This document shows, piece after piece, positions 7,225 through 15,247 of a stretch of 21,482 nt of DNA (its first letter is position 1; each line of letters opens with the position of its first letter). The stretch covers positions 1-21,482 of the forward strand of contig CAZXBG010000064.1 in the NCBI GenBank assembly GCA_964638865.1, in the 5' to 3' direction. The DNA comes from UBA7236 sp964638865 (GTDB lineage Bacteria; Bacteroidota; Bacteroidia; Chitinophagales; BACL12). The notes below the pieces were generated by a model. The model did not search any database. It was given only the letters and a program-made list of their open reading frames with translations, and had not been told where the DNA came from. The translations under genes and the position numbers were made by a program.

Positions 7225-8361
7225 AAATTTAATACTAAGGTTATACATGCGGGGATAGAGCCGGATCCATCGACTGGGGCTATTATGACTCCTATATTTC
7301 AAACCTCTACTTATGTTCAAAATGCACCGGGTGATCATAAAGGATATGAGTATGCCCGGACACAAAATCCAACGAGGGATGCTTTGCAGAAAAATTTGGC
7401 GGCATTGGAAAATGGAAATTTTGGAATTTGTTTCGCCAGTGGATTGGCGGCAACTGATGGAATAATTAAATTATTTAGTCAAGGTGATGAAATAATTTCC
7501 ACCAACGATCTTTATGGCGGAACTTATAGAGCATTTACAAAAGTGTATGCACGTTTCGGAATGAAATTTAATTTTGCCGATCTTACGGATCCGGAAAGTA
7601 TAATTCCGCTTATTAATCCTACAACAAAAATGATTTGGATAGAAACTCCAACAAATCCAATGTTGCGCATCGTTGATATTGAAGCTATTTGCAAAATTGC
7701 AAAGGCACACAATATATTAGTTTGTGTAGATAATACTTTTGCATCGCCATATTTACAAACTCCACTTGATCTTGGTGCTGATATTGTTATGCATTCTGCA
7801 ACAAAATATTTAGGGGGACACAGCGATGTAATTCACGGCTGTGTTATTGTAAAAGATAAAATTTTGGCCGACCAATTATATTTTATTCAAAATGCAACGG
7901 GTGCTGTACCGGGGCCTCAGGATTGTTTTTTGATATTGCGTGGAATTAAAACGCTGCACCTGCGTGTTCAACGCAGCTGTGAGAATGCCGAAAAAATTGC
8001 ACATTTTCTCCGTGGTCATTCAAAAATAGAAAAGGTTTATTGGCCCGGTTTTTCTGATCATCCAAACCATTTAATTGCAGCTAAACAAATGCGTATGTTC
8101 GGAGCCATGGTTTCCTTTACTTTAAAGGGAGATGATTTTACAGAGGCAACAAGAATATTATCGTCGACCCATTTATTTTCACTTGCGGAAAGTCTTGGCG
8201 GAGTGGAAAGTTTAATTGGACATCCTGCAAGTATGACACACGCCTCCATTCCGAAAGAGGAACGTTTAAAGAATGGTTTGGTTGACTCCCTAATAAGATT
8301 AAGTGTTGGAGTTGAAGATGTGGAAGATCTGATTCAGGATCTTGAAAATGCCTTGAATTAA
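7222..8361 (+). CDS. Cystathionine gamma-synthase/lyase-type PLP enzyme
   Basis: A Cys/Met-metabolism PLP-dependent transferase of about 379 residues. The start at 7222 gives MKFNTKVIHAG, the standard N-terminus; four extra residues from 7210 are unlikely. PLP signatures are YEYARTQNPTRDALQ (about 42-56), CFASGLAATDG, VDNTFASPYLQTPLDLGADIVMHSATKYLGGHSD with PLP lysine K195, and the C-terminal RLSVGVEDVEDLI. Members carry out gamma-replacement (O-succinyl/acetyl-homoserine plus cysteine to cystathionine) or gamma-elimination (cystathionine to cysteine). Sequence alone does not separate synthase (metB) from lyase, so no symbol is given. It lies 57 bp after the DUF1015 gene on the same strand and is probably cotranscribed. 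Together with serC-serA this suggests flow from serine to sulfur amino acids. Confidence 0.93.
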   Translation: MKFNTKVIHAGIEPDPSTGAIMTPIFQTSTYVQNAPGDHKGYEYARTQNPTRDALQKNLAALENGNFGICFASGLAATDGIIKLFSQGDEIISTNDLYGGTYRAFTKVYARFGMKFNFADLTDPESIIPLINPTTKMIWIETPTNPMLRIVDIEAICKIAKAHNILVCVDNTFASPYLQTPLDLGADIVMHSATKYLGGHSDVIHGCVIVKDKILADQLYFIQNATGAVPGPQDCFLILRGIKTLHLRVQRSCENAEKIAHFLRGHSKIEKVYWPGFSDHPNHLIAAKQMRMFGAMVSFTLKGDDFTEATRILSSTHLFSLAESLGGVESLIGHPASMTHASIPKEERLKNGLVDSLIRLSVGVEDVEDLIQDLENALN

Positions 8362-8460
8362 AGGTGTGAACAGATTTTTTTATCTTTAATAACAGAAAAT
8401 TCTGATTTGAACTAAACTATTTGTTTAATTTTATTTATTCTTGTTCCCTATTTAACGATC

Positions 8461-9240
8461 ATGAATCTCAATACTCTCGCACTATTTTTTCTGGCAATTG
8501 GCCCTGCAGCTGCTATCATTATTTTTTTCTATTCAAAAGATAAACACGACAGAGAGCCATTTGGTGTTTTGTTGCGCAGTTTTCTTGCAGGTTGTTTTAG
8601 TGTTCTTCCGGCTATTGTACTTGAAAGTGCACTTCCTATGTTTGTGCCCGGAAGCACAGGAAACTCCTTAATTTCCATAGCAATTTATACCTTCATTATT
8701 ATTGCAGCCAGTGAAGAGTTTTCAAAATATATTTTCCTCAGGTATTACGCCTATAAAAAACCATCGTTTAACGAACCTTACGATGGAATTATTTATGCCG
8801 TAATGGTAGGAATGGGTTTTGCTACCGTTGAAAATCTGATGTATATTTTCGGCGCTGATACTTTAGGCGCAGCATGGGGTACAGCGGGATTAAGAGCAGT
8901 AACTGCAGTGCCGGCACATGCTACTTTTGCTGCAATAATGGGTTATTATATTGGCCTTGCAAAATTTAATCGTGCAAATGAAAAGTCATTATTGTTCCAA
9001 GGATTTTTAATGGCCACTATATTGCATGGATTTTATGACTTTTTCCTTTTCCAAAATATAACCGTCGGATTATATATTGGCGCTGTTGTTTCTCTTATTA
9101 TCGGTTTGCGATTTACGCTCAGAGCAATGAAATTACACAAACAAAATCCAAATTCATTCAAACAAAATTCAGAGGCACTTGATTCGATAGCAATGGAGAA
9201 TTCTGAGCAGGGGTTTGATTCGCCAACAAAGCCAAAATAG
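8461..9240 (+). CDS. PrsW-family intramembrane glutamic protease
   Basis: The 259-residue protein is mostly hydrophobic, with about seven or eight membrane segments and a polar tail from residue 225. The PrsW (PF13367) signatures are present in order: the double glutamate in SEEFSKYIF (E85/E86), GFATVENLMY (E124), PAHATFAAIMGYYIG (H153) and ILHGFYDFFLF (H189, D193). PrsW in Bacillus cleaves the anti-sigma factor RsiW, and the family belongs to the CPBP-like membrane protease superfamily. No anti-sigma or sigma gene is adjacent, so the substrate here is unknown. The DUF2400 gene starts 9 bp after the stop, indicating an operon. Confidence 0.9.
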   Translation: MNLNTLALFFLAIGPAAAIIIFFYSKDKHDREPFGVLLRSFLAGCFSVLPAIVLESALPMFVPGSTGNSLISIAIYTFIIIAASEEFSKYIFLRYYAYKKPSFNEPYDGIIYAVMVGMGFATVENLMYIFGADTLGAAWGTAGLRAVTAVPAHATFAAIMGYYIGLAKFNRANEKSLLFQGFLMATILHGFYDFFLFQNITVGLYIGAVVSLIIGLRFTLRAMKLHKQNPNSFKQNSEALDSIAMENSEQGFDSPTKPK

Positions 9241-9249
9241 GCGAAAAAA

Positions 9250-10035
9250 ATGAATCATGAAGCCTTACAAGAATTTTTAGACCGTCAATTTCAATTATAT
9301 AACCGGTCTAATTTTATAATTAACGATCCGATATCTGTACCACATCGATTTTCTACATTACAGGACATTGAAATAATGGGTTTTTGGACGGCTGTTCTTG
9401 CCTGGGGTCAGCGAAAAACCATCATCAACAAGGCGAATGAACTTATACATTTAATGGATAATGCACCTTTTGATTTTATATCAAATCATAGTGAAAAGGA
9501 TCTTGAGCGATTTGAAAATTTTAAACACCGCACCTTTAATTATACAGATACATTGTATTTCCTACATTTTTTCAAAAAATTTTATTCAACCCATCATTCA
9601 CTGGAGCAGGCATTTATATTTTCCGGTTTCGAAAAGGAAGAAACTGTGGAGAATATGCTCATTACTTTCCACAAGGTTTTTTTTAATGATGAATTTGCTC
9701 CACATAGAACCAAAAAACATGTCCCAACCCCAACTTCAAAAAGCACATGCAAAAGACTCAATATGTTTTTGCGCTGGATGGTGCGTAAAGATAATGCAGG
9801 TGTTGATTTTGGATTATGGAATGCGATACGCCCCAGTCAGCTAATATGCCCGCTAGACGTGCATGTTGAACGAATTGCAAGAAAATTACACCTCATTGAA
9901 AGGAAACAAACCGATTGGCAAACTGCCAAAGAATTAACTCGAAATTTAAAGCGATTTGATGTGGCTGATCCTGTAAAATACGACTTCGCATTATTTGGAA
10001 CTGGTGTTATGGAAAAAAATGGCATGATATTTTAA
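9250..10035 (+). CDS. TIGR02757/DUF2400 family protein, possibly HhH-glycosylase related
   Basis: The 261 residues match the TIGR02757 family by ordered motifs: DPISVPHRFSTLQDIEIMGFW near 26-46, AWGQRKTII near 51, CKRLNMFLRWMVRKDNAGVDFGLW at 167-190, and QLICPLDVHVERIARKL at 197-212. The end KYDFALFGTGV (243-253) is also typical. The segment LDVHVERIARKL resembles the (V/I)DTHVxRVxxRL part of endonuclease III-type helix-hairpin-helix DNA glycosylases, with D203 at the position of the catalytic aspartate. A DNA-repair relation is therefore plausible, but this is my inference; the family has no assigned function that I know of. It is tightly coupled to the prsW-like gene upstream. The gene appears intact, without frameshift; the extra tail MEKNGMIF is mildly unusual. 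Confidence 0.85.
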   Translation: MNHEALQEFLDRQFQLYNRSNFIINDPISVPHRFSTLQDIEIMGFWTAVLAWGQRKTIINKANELIHLMDNAPFDFISNHSEKDLERFENFKHRTFNYTDTLYFLHFFKKFYSTHHSLEQAFIFSGFEKEETVENMLITFHKVFFNDEFAPHRTKKHVPTPTSKSTCKRLNMFLRWMVRKDNAGVDFGLWNAIRPSQLICPLDVHVERIARKLHLIERKQTDWQTAKELTRNLKRFDVADPVKYDFALFGTGVMEKNGMIF

Positions 10036-10064
10036 CCATGTTGATTATACAAATCACATACTAG

Positions 10065-10421
10065 ATGACCTCAACCAAAAATTGGATGGAATCCATGATG
10101 TCCGACATTGCTGAAATGAGCGAAATTGAGCTCAAGGATAACATGCTTGAAATAAACGACCAAGAAGTTTTGAAAACAAAACTCATGGAGGTTATTTCTT
10201 ACCTGATGGATCACAATTTTGAAAAACTGATATTAATCCTCTACAGAATTGATGTTGATGAAGAGAGGGCCAAAACACTTCTGGCAAAACATTTACCGGA
10301 ATCGGCACCTGAAATTTTAGCGGACTTGATCATCCAGCGCCAGATCAAGAAAGAAGAAGTTAAAAGATCGTTCAAACAACATGTGCCTGAATTTAGCGAC
10401 GACGAAGATCTGCGATTATAG
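10065..10421 (+). CDS. Small conserved protein of Bacteroidetes type, function unknown
   Basis: A 118-residue acidic, helical, soluble-looking protein without signal peptide or membrane segment. The core (LMEVISYLMDHNFEKLILILYRIDVDEERAK, about 41-71, and ILADLIIQRQIKKEEVKRSFK, about 84-104) is of a type commonly seen as a conserved hypothetical in Bacteroidetes. I recognise no functional domain. The start at 10065 is the most upstream ATG; ATG codons inside the first ten residues (MESMMSD) are alternatives. It begins 29 bp after the DUF2400 gene and probably belongs to the same transcript. Confidence 0.75.
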   Translation: MTSTKNWMESMMSDIAEMSEIELKDNMLEINDQEVLKTKLMEVISYLMDHNFEKLILILYRIDVDEERAKTLLAKHLPESAPEILADLIIQRQIKKEEVKRSFKQHVPEFSDDEDLRL

Positions 10422-10451
10422 GTAAATACTTTAGTTTGTTTTACTTTGGTA

Positions 10452-10471
10452 GAAGGTATAATTTTACCTTC
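10452..10471. terminator. Short hairpin before the membrane glycosyltransferase gene
   Basis: GAAGGTA (10452-10458) and TACCTTC (10465-10471) form a perfect 7-bp stem with a 6-nt loop, ending 10 bp before the next ATG. It lacks a T-run, so it may be a leader structure and not a true terminator. Confidence 0.35.
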
Positions 10472-10480
10472 CATTGAGTA

Positions 10481-11944
10481 ATGAGATTCTTTAATTTTTA
10501 TATTCGTTCGCACCCTTACTTAATTGCAATTTTTTTAATCGCAATTATTCAGACAGCTATAATATTGATCTATCCATTTAATGGTTATTTCGGACAAGAC
10601 AGTTATGAATATCTTAAAACCACCCGTGAATTTAATGCTTACTATAAAACAGGTGTATTGCCTTCCTATTCCGTATTCCCGGGTTTGTACCCCTTTATTT
10701 GTAGTTTGTTTGTCCTAATTATTCCCAATACACTTTTTGTATTACAATTTGTATCTATACTCTGCCTAATTGCCTCCTATTTATTATTGAGAGAAATTAT
10801 TATCATGATCTATAAAAAGGATAAATATATTGATATTTACCTCTTTCTGTTTTTTTCACTTTCCCCTTATATTTTAAGATTTAGTATCATAAGCATGAGT
10901 GACCTTACAGGAATTTTTTTGTGGTTGATGGCCCTGTATTTTAGTCTATTATTTCAACAAAAAGCGAAAGTTACCTCTCTTATCTGCGCCTGTTTATTTG
11001 GTGGATTTGCGGTTATGACGCGTTATACGGCCATTGTAATATTAATTATGCCCGCATTTATCTGTGTGATGGAAATATTGAAACAAAAAAAGTATACCCT
11101 TTTTCCGGTTGCTTTCTTATTTTTTCTCCTTGGTAGTTTGCCTGACTACCTTTTGAAAGGCCGTTTCTTCTTTTGGGATATAAATGAAAGTTCCTCTGCA
11201 TTTAGTTATTTCTATTTTTTAGATCAATATTCGATATTTAATTTCTTTAAAAAGGATTTTAATAACCTGGATGGTTGGCAGCATTATCAATTTCCAAATA
11301 TTATTTATGTGTTTCAAATATTTATCCATCCGGCCTTTATTTTTATTGGATCTATATTTTTGATTTTTTTCAGAAAAAAACTTTTTATTTTAAAGGAAGT
11401 AAAAATTTCACTTTTAACTATAGTTATATATTTAATATTTTTGGCAGGAAATGCATATCAAAGTGACAGGTATTTAATGTTTGCTCTTCCTCTTGTATTG
11501 ATTTTTTATTATGGCATTTTTTTAGAGATAATAAGCAGAATTAAATTAACATTTAAAAAAATATTATTTATAACCGCTGTGTTATGCGGCCTTCAACTTG
11601 CTCTTTTTATTTACTCATTCAGAGCTACAATAGCAATGAACAGAAATGAAAAATCGATTGCAGAAACTGTGTCAACTTTACCCGTGGAATCAACGGTGTA
11701 TACTTTTTCCATTGATGGTGCACTAAAAGCCTATCAACCCACAGTAAAAATATACGATATCTATTTAAACAAATTGGTGGATTCCGCAATAACAAACGGA
11801 TACCTGTTATTTAATTATGAAGCCTTTTCAAAACAATTCGCGAATCTGAATCCAATGCAAAATTATCAATATTTGGAGTCGCATTACACCTTGCAGAGTG
11901 AGAAAAAATTTGAAAATGGGTGGGAATTATTACACATCAAATAA
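10481..11944 (+). CDS. Multi-pass membrane glycosyltransferase-like protein (GT-C / PMT family)
   Basis: 487 residues with roughly ten to twelve hydrophobic segments from residue 13 to about 380, then a soluble C-terminal part of about 100 residues. Near the N-terminus, the first extracytoplasmic loop contains FNGYFGQDSYEYL (D40 and E43). This is the acidic-residue pattern of GT-C enzymes such as dolichyl-phosphate mannosyltransferase (PF13231/GT39) relatives. These transfer sugars from polyprenyl-phosphate donors on the outer face of the inner membrane. The acceptor and the sugar are unknown. The neighbours are not polysaccharide genes, so context gives no help. Its stop overlaps the end of the facing DUF456 gene by 8 bp. 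Confidence 0.72.
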   Translation: MRFFNFYIRSHPYLIAIFLIAIIQTAIILIYPFNGYFGQDSYEYLKTTREFNAYYKTGVLPSYSVFPGLYPFICSLFVLIIPNTLFVLQFVSILCLIASYLLLREIIIMIYKKDKYIDIYLFLFFSLSPYILRFSIISMSDLTGIFLWLMALYFSLLFQQKAKVTSLICACLFGGFAVMTRYTAIVILIMPAFICVMEILKQKKYTLFPVAFLFFLLGSLPDYLLKGRFFFWDINESSSAFSYFYFLDQYSIFNFFKKDFNNLDGWQHYQFPNIIYVFQIFIHPAFIFIGSIFLIFFRKKLFILKEVKISLLTIVIYLIFLAGNAYQSDRYLMFALPLVLIFYYGIFLEIISRIKLTFKKILFITAVLCGLQLALFIYSFRATIAMNRNEKSIAETVSTLPVESTVYTFSIDGALKAYQPTVKIYDIYLNKLVDSAITNGYLLFNYEAFSKQFANLNPMQNYQYLESHYTLQSEKKFENGWELLHIK

Positions 11945-12428
11945 ATTCCCTTATAAAATAAACTGCCATAACGATAACTGTTACAACTTTTATAAAAGTT
12001 CCCGCCAAAAATCCCACAAAACTTCCCCAGGCACTTCTCAACGCCCTTTTTTTATTTTTATTATCGTGCAAAATTTCACCTAAATAAGCTCCGGCAAAGG
12101 GTCCTATAATTAAACCCAAAGGTTGCGGCGGAATAAAAATTCCAAGTAGTGTTCCTACCATGGCACCTCTTTGGCCAGCTTTGGTGCCTCCATATTTTTT
12201 TGTGCCCCAGGATGGGATATAATATTCCAGTATTCCCTGGATCACAACTACTACTGCCCAAATGATCAGAAATTCGGTTGAAAATTCTCCAAATCGCGAA
12301 AAATGCAATAGCATAAATCCACCATAACAAATTGGTGGTCCGGGCAATATCGGTAAAACACTTCCGAGTATGCCTATAAGCATAAAAATTATAGCCAATA
12401 TTAATAAAACAATATCCAAAGCCTTCAA
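11937..12428 (-). CDS. DUF456 family small membrane protein
   Basis: The family pattern is clear: GILGSVLPILPGPPICYGGFMLLHF, then YYIPSWGTKKYGGTKAGQRGAMVGTLLGIF, GLIIGPFAGAYLGEIL and a last membrane helix. Four to five membrane segments alternate with glycine-rich loops. The frame stays open to an ATG at 12551, but that part is hydrophilic, unlike DUF456, and overlaps the divergent fumarylacetoacetase gene. I therefore place the start at the TTG at 12428 (LKALDIVLLILAIIF), with a TTG at 12416 as alternative. The first internal ATG would cut the first helix. The N-terminus is uncertain. The function of DUF456 is unknown. The 3' end overlaps the facing glycosyltransferase gene by 8 bp, so neither gene has its own terminator there. 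Confidence 0.75.
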   Translation of the reverse strand: MKALDIVLLILAIIFMLIGILGSVLPILPGPPICYGGFMLLHFSRFGEFSTEFLIIWAVVVVIQGILEYYIPSWGTKKYGGTKAGQRGAMVGTLLGIFIPPQPLGLIIGPFAGAYLGEILHDNKNKKRALRSAWGSFVGFLAGTFIKVVTVIVMAVYFIREFI

Positions 12429-12456
12429 AATTAAGAAGTGAAAGCCACTGTTGTTG

Positions 12457-12464
12457 TATTTTTG
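12457..12464 (+). promoter_or_regulatory. -7 promoter element of the fumarylacetoacetase gene
   Basis: TATTTTTG matches TAnnTTTG and ends 17 bp before the ATG at 12482, the spacing also seen for the DUF1015 gene. No clear -33 TTTG was found. Confidence 0.5.
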
Positions 12465-12481
12465 TGAAATAAATAAGATAT

Positions 12482-13756
12482 ATGGAAGTGGATTCAAACG
12501 ACCCAAAACTTTCGTCCTGGGTTCCGGTAGATGCAAATAGCGATTTTCCAATACAGAACCTTCCTTTTGGAATTTTTAGAAAGGAAGAGGAACACCCGCG
12601 GGTTGGTGTAGCAATAGGCAATTTTATTCTTGACCTGCATGCATTGCAAAAGGAGGATTTTTTTGGAGCTCTTTTACTGGATGATAAGGTATTTTATAAT
12701 CAATATTTGAATGATCTAATAAAAACCGGTAAATACAAAACGAGGGCATTGCGATTTGCAATTTCACTTTTATTAAGAGAAGAAAACACCTCACTTAAAA
12801 ACAGGACTGATGTTTACAAAAAATTTCTAATCCCCATGGAGGAAGTAGAAATGTTACTTCCAATAAATCCGGGTGATTATACCGATTTTTATTCGAGTGA
12901 ACAGCATGCAACCAATATTGGAAAAATGTTTCGTCCCGACAAACCATTATTGCCAAATTGGAAACATATGCCAATTGGATATCACGGTAGGTGTTCCTCC
13001 ATAGTAAAAAGCGGAACAGAAATAAGAAGGCCAAAAGGGCAGACTATAATTAAAGACGGAGATGATCCTACGTTTGGCCCTACGAAACAATTGGATTTTG
13101 AATTGGAAATGGCATTTATCACGCATGAAGGAAAACCACTTGCAGAAATTATTACCACGGAAGAAGCAGATGATTTTATTTTCGGCATGGTGATCTTTAA
13201 CGACTGGAGTGCACGTGATATACAGCGTTGGGAATATGTTCCTTTAGGGCCATTTTTAGGAAAAAATTTCGCTTCCTCCATTTCACCTTGGGTTGTTACA
13301 CTTGACGCTTTAGAACCATTTCGTTTACCAAGTGAAAAACAAATTCCGGAAGTTTTAGATTATTTAAAGTTTGAGGGAGATAAAAATATCGATATCCATC
13401 TTGAGGTATATATAGCTCCGGAATTTACGGAGAAGAATCTGGTTAGCCGATCCAATTACAAATATATGTATTGGAATATGGCTCAACAATTGGCACACCA
13501 AACTTGCAATGGATGCAATGTTCGTGCAGCCGATATTTATGCATCAGGAACAATAAGTGGAAATGAACCAAATTCGTTTGGAAGCATGATGGAACTAACA
13601 TGGCGTGGCGAACGACCATTAATTATGCACGATGGAACAGAGAGAAAATTTATACACGATTACGATACCGTTATTATGAAAGCATGGTGCGAAAAAAACG
13701 GTATTCGTATAGGGTTTGGAGAGGTGAGCAATAAGGTATATCCTGCTTTGAAATAA
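12482..13756 (+). CDS. fahA: Fumarylacetoacetase
   Basis: It hydrolyses 4-fumarylacetoacetate to fumarate and acetoacetate, the last step of tyrosine and phenylalanine catabolism through homogentisate. The 424 residues contain the N-terminal SH3-like domain and the FAH catalytic domain. Visible active-site residues are DYTDFYSSEQHATNIG with D135 as metal ligand and His142 as catalytic base, metal ligands E207 and E209 in LDFELEMAF, and D241 in FNDWSARDIQRWEYVPLGPFLGKNF. GYHGRCSSIVKSGTEIRRP (167-184) is also typical. Length is normal. The other genes of the pathway (hpd, hmgA, isomerase) are not in the window. A flavin reductase-like gene follows 55 bp downstream on the same strand. Confidence 0.96.
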   Translation: MEVDSNDPKLSSWVPVDANSDFPIQNLPFGIFRKEEEHPRVGVAIGNFILDLHALQKEDFFGALLLDDKVFYNQYLNDLIKTGKYKTRALRFAISLLLREENTSLKNRTDVYKKFLIPMEEVEMLLPINPGDYTDFYSSEQHATNIGKMFRPDKPLLPNWKHMPIGYHGRCSSIVKSGTEIRRPKGQTIIKDGDDPTFGPTKQLDFELEMAFITHEGKPLAEIITTEEADDFIFGMVIFNDWSARDIQRWEYVPLGPFLGKNFASSISPWVVTLDALEPFRLPSEKQIPEVLDYLKFEGDKNIDIHLEVYIAPEFTEKNLVSRSNYKYMYWNMAQQLAHQTCNGCNVRAADIYASGTISGNEPNSFGSMMELTWRGERPLIMHDGTERKFIHDYDTVIMKAWCEKNGIRIGFGEVSNKVYPALK

Positions 13757-13811
13757 ATTATAAATCATTATTAATTTGCAATTATTTAATAGTACATAAC
13801 TAACTATCTTA

Positions 13812-14684
13812 ATGTTAAGAATAAATCCTTCAGAAACTACGATGCCTAAAATGCATCAATATATTTTAGGTTCTGTTTCACCACGCCCAATTGCATTTGC
13901 TAGTACAATGGATGCAGCGGGAAATCCTAATCTTGCACCTTTCAGTTTTTTTAATGCTGTGGGATCTAATCCTCCTACTGTAATTTTTTCTCCTGCCCGA
14001 AGCGGCAGAGATAATAGCACAAAAAATACTTTGGACAATGTTGAGGCAACAGGTGAAGTTGTGATTAATATCGTTAATTACGCCATTGTTCAACAAATGA
14101 GTCTTGCAAGTTCTCCATTTCCGAAGGGAGTAAATGAATTTATTAAATCAGGGCTTACACCTATAGCATCAGAAATGGTTAAACCTTTTCGTGTAAAAGA
14201 AAGTATAATTCAAATGGAGTGTAAGGTGAAGGATATTTATTATACAGGAAAAACCGGAGGCGCAGGAAATATTATTATCAGTGAGATTTTATTGATGCAT
14301 ATTAACGAAGATATTCTAGATGAAAATGGCAGAATGGATCCACATAAAATGGATCTTGTTGCAAGAATGGGCGGAGATTTTTATTGTCGTGTTATACCCG
14401 AATCTTTATTTCTTTTACCACAACCTAAAGATACCTGTGGTATTGGTGTAGATGCCTTGCCATTTTCTGTACGCAATAGTAAAATATTAACGGGCAATGA
14501 TTTGGGTCTGTTGGGAAGTTTATTTGAATTGCCGGAAAAAGAAGAGGTAGAAAAAATCAGCAATACTATTTCTTCCAATGCAACGGAAGAAGAAATTCAT
14601 ACAATAGCCAAAAATAAATTATTACAAAACGAAACAAAGGAAGCCATTAAAATATTACTTCTTAAAGAATATAATATACTTTAA
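13812..14684 (+). CDS. Flavin reductase-like (FMN-binding split-barrel) protein
   Basis: The 290-residue protein has the flavin reductase-like domain in the first 200 residues: YILGSVSPRPIAFASTMDAAGNPNLAPFSFFNAVGSNPPTVIFSP (positions about 17-61) and the following loop SGRDNSTKNTLDN are typical of FMN-binding split barrels. The last 80 residues form a helical, charged extension. Such proteins reduce free flavin for partner monooxygenases or bind FMN or heme; specificity cannot be read here. In Bacteroidetes, members of this kind often lie next to homogentisate-pathway genes, which fits its position after fahA, but a role in that pathway is unproven. It converges on the sulfur operon with only a 20-bp gap and no visible terminator. 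Confidence 0.85.
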   Translation: MLRINPSETTMPKMHQYILGSVSPRPIAFASTMDAAGNPNLAPFSFFNAVGSNPPTVIFSPARSGRDNSTKNTLDNVEATGEVVINIVNYAIVQQMSLASSPFPKGVNEFIKSGLTPIASEMVKPFRVKESIIQMECKVKDIYYTGKTGGAGNIIISEILLMHINEDILDENGRMDPHKMDLVARMGGDFYCRVIPESLFLLPQPKDTCGIGVDALPFSVRNSKILTGNDLGLLGSLFELPEKEEVEKISNTISSNATEEEIHTIAKNKLLQNETKEAIKILLLKEYNIL

Positions 14685-14704
14685 TAACTTCCTTTTATTC
14701 AAAA

Positions 14705-15226
14705 TTAAACAAACACTATATGTGTACCTTCACCTGCAGCTCTCTGATAAAAATCGCCGATGGTAATGATATCTTCCACACCTTCGTAGAGATCATCTTT
14801 GTTAATTTTAAACATTTCGGCTGCTAATTTACATCCATGTAAGGTTACACCTGACGCAGTAAGAATATCCAAAAATTCGTGAATAGTTGGAAGATCCATA
14901 GCATCCATTTGTTTTTTCATCATTCGCGAAGCATAACTTTCCATACCAGGCAACCCACCTAAAAAAGTAGGAATATGCATTCCGGGATTTCCCACTGTTG
15001 CAATATGTAAATGTTCCAAGCGTTTTTTATGTACGGCATCCAATCCGAAGAATGTAAAAAATATTTCGGCTTCAATTCCTTCCATCCGGGCTCCATTTGC
15101 CATTATAAAACAGGCATAAACACTTTCAATACCTGCTTTTGACAATATGAAACACATTTTTTTAATAGGTTCTTTAGTGTCGACACCATTTATGGATGGT
15201 GTGTCTTTTATCAGTAGATCTTCCAT
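14705..15226 (-). CDS. DsrE/DsrF-like sulfur-relay family protein
   Basis: The 173-residue soluble protein has the DsrE/TusD-like fold signature of COG2210 (DsrE2-type): KKMCFILSKAGIESVYACFIMANGARMEGIEAEIFFTFFG (about 22-61), GLPGMESYASRMMKKQM (91-107) and GVTLHGCKLAAEMF with a conserved Cys132. A stretch IITIGDFYQRAAGEGTHIVFV ends the protein. Such proteins bind sulfane sulfur on the cysteine and pass it to TusA or DsrC/TusE-like partners. It is the last gene of the operon sqr-tusE-dsrE, starting 21 bp after the tusE-like gene. Context therefore suggests handling of sulfane sulfur made by sulfide oxidation. The hydrophobic stretch is not a clear membrane helix, so the protein is probably cytoplasmic. 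Confidence 0.85.
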   Translation of the reverse strand: MEDLLIKDTPSINGVDTKEPIKKMCFILSKAGIESVYACFIMANGARMEGIEAEIFFTFFGLDAVHKKRLEHLHIATVGNPGMHIPTFLGGLPGMESYASRMMKKQMDAMDLPTIHEFLDILTASGVTLHGCKLAAEMFKINKDDLYEGVEDIITIGDFYQRAAGEGTHIVFV

Positions 15227-15247
15227 ATAATTTATTTTAACTGTGAA

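Noticed and set aside
9461..9844. 127-residue frame inside the DUF2400 gene
   Set aside because: A shadow in another frame of a gene with clear family motifs; basic, cysteine-poor translation without a domain.
9988..10035. Possible frameshift at the end of the DUF2400 gene
   Set aside because: The conserved KYDFALFGTGV is in frame and the protein length is normal; only the last eight residues are unusual.
12076..12621. 181-residue minus-strand frame over DUF456 and fahA
   Set aside because: Overlaps two supported genes in other frames and shows no coherent protein features.
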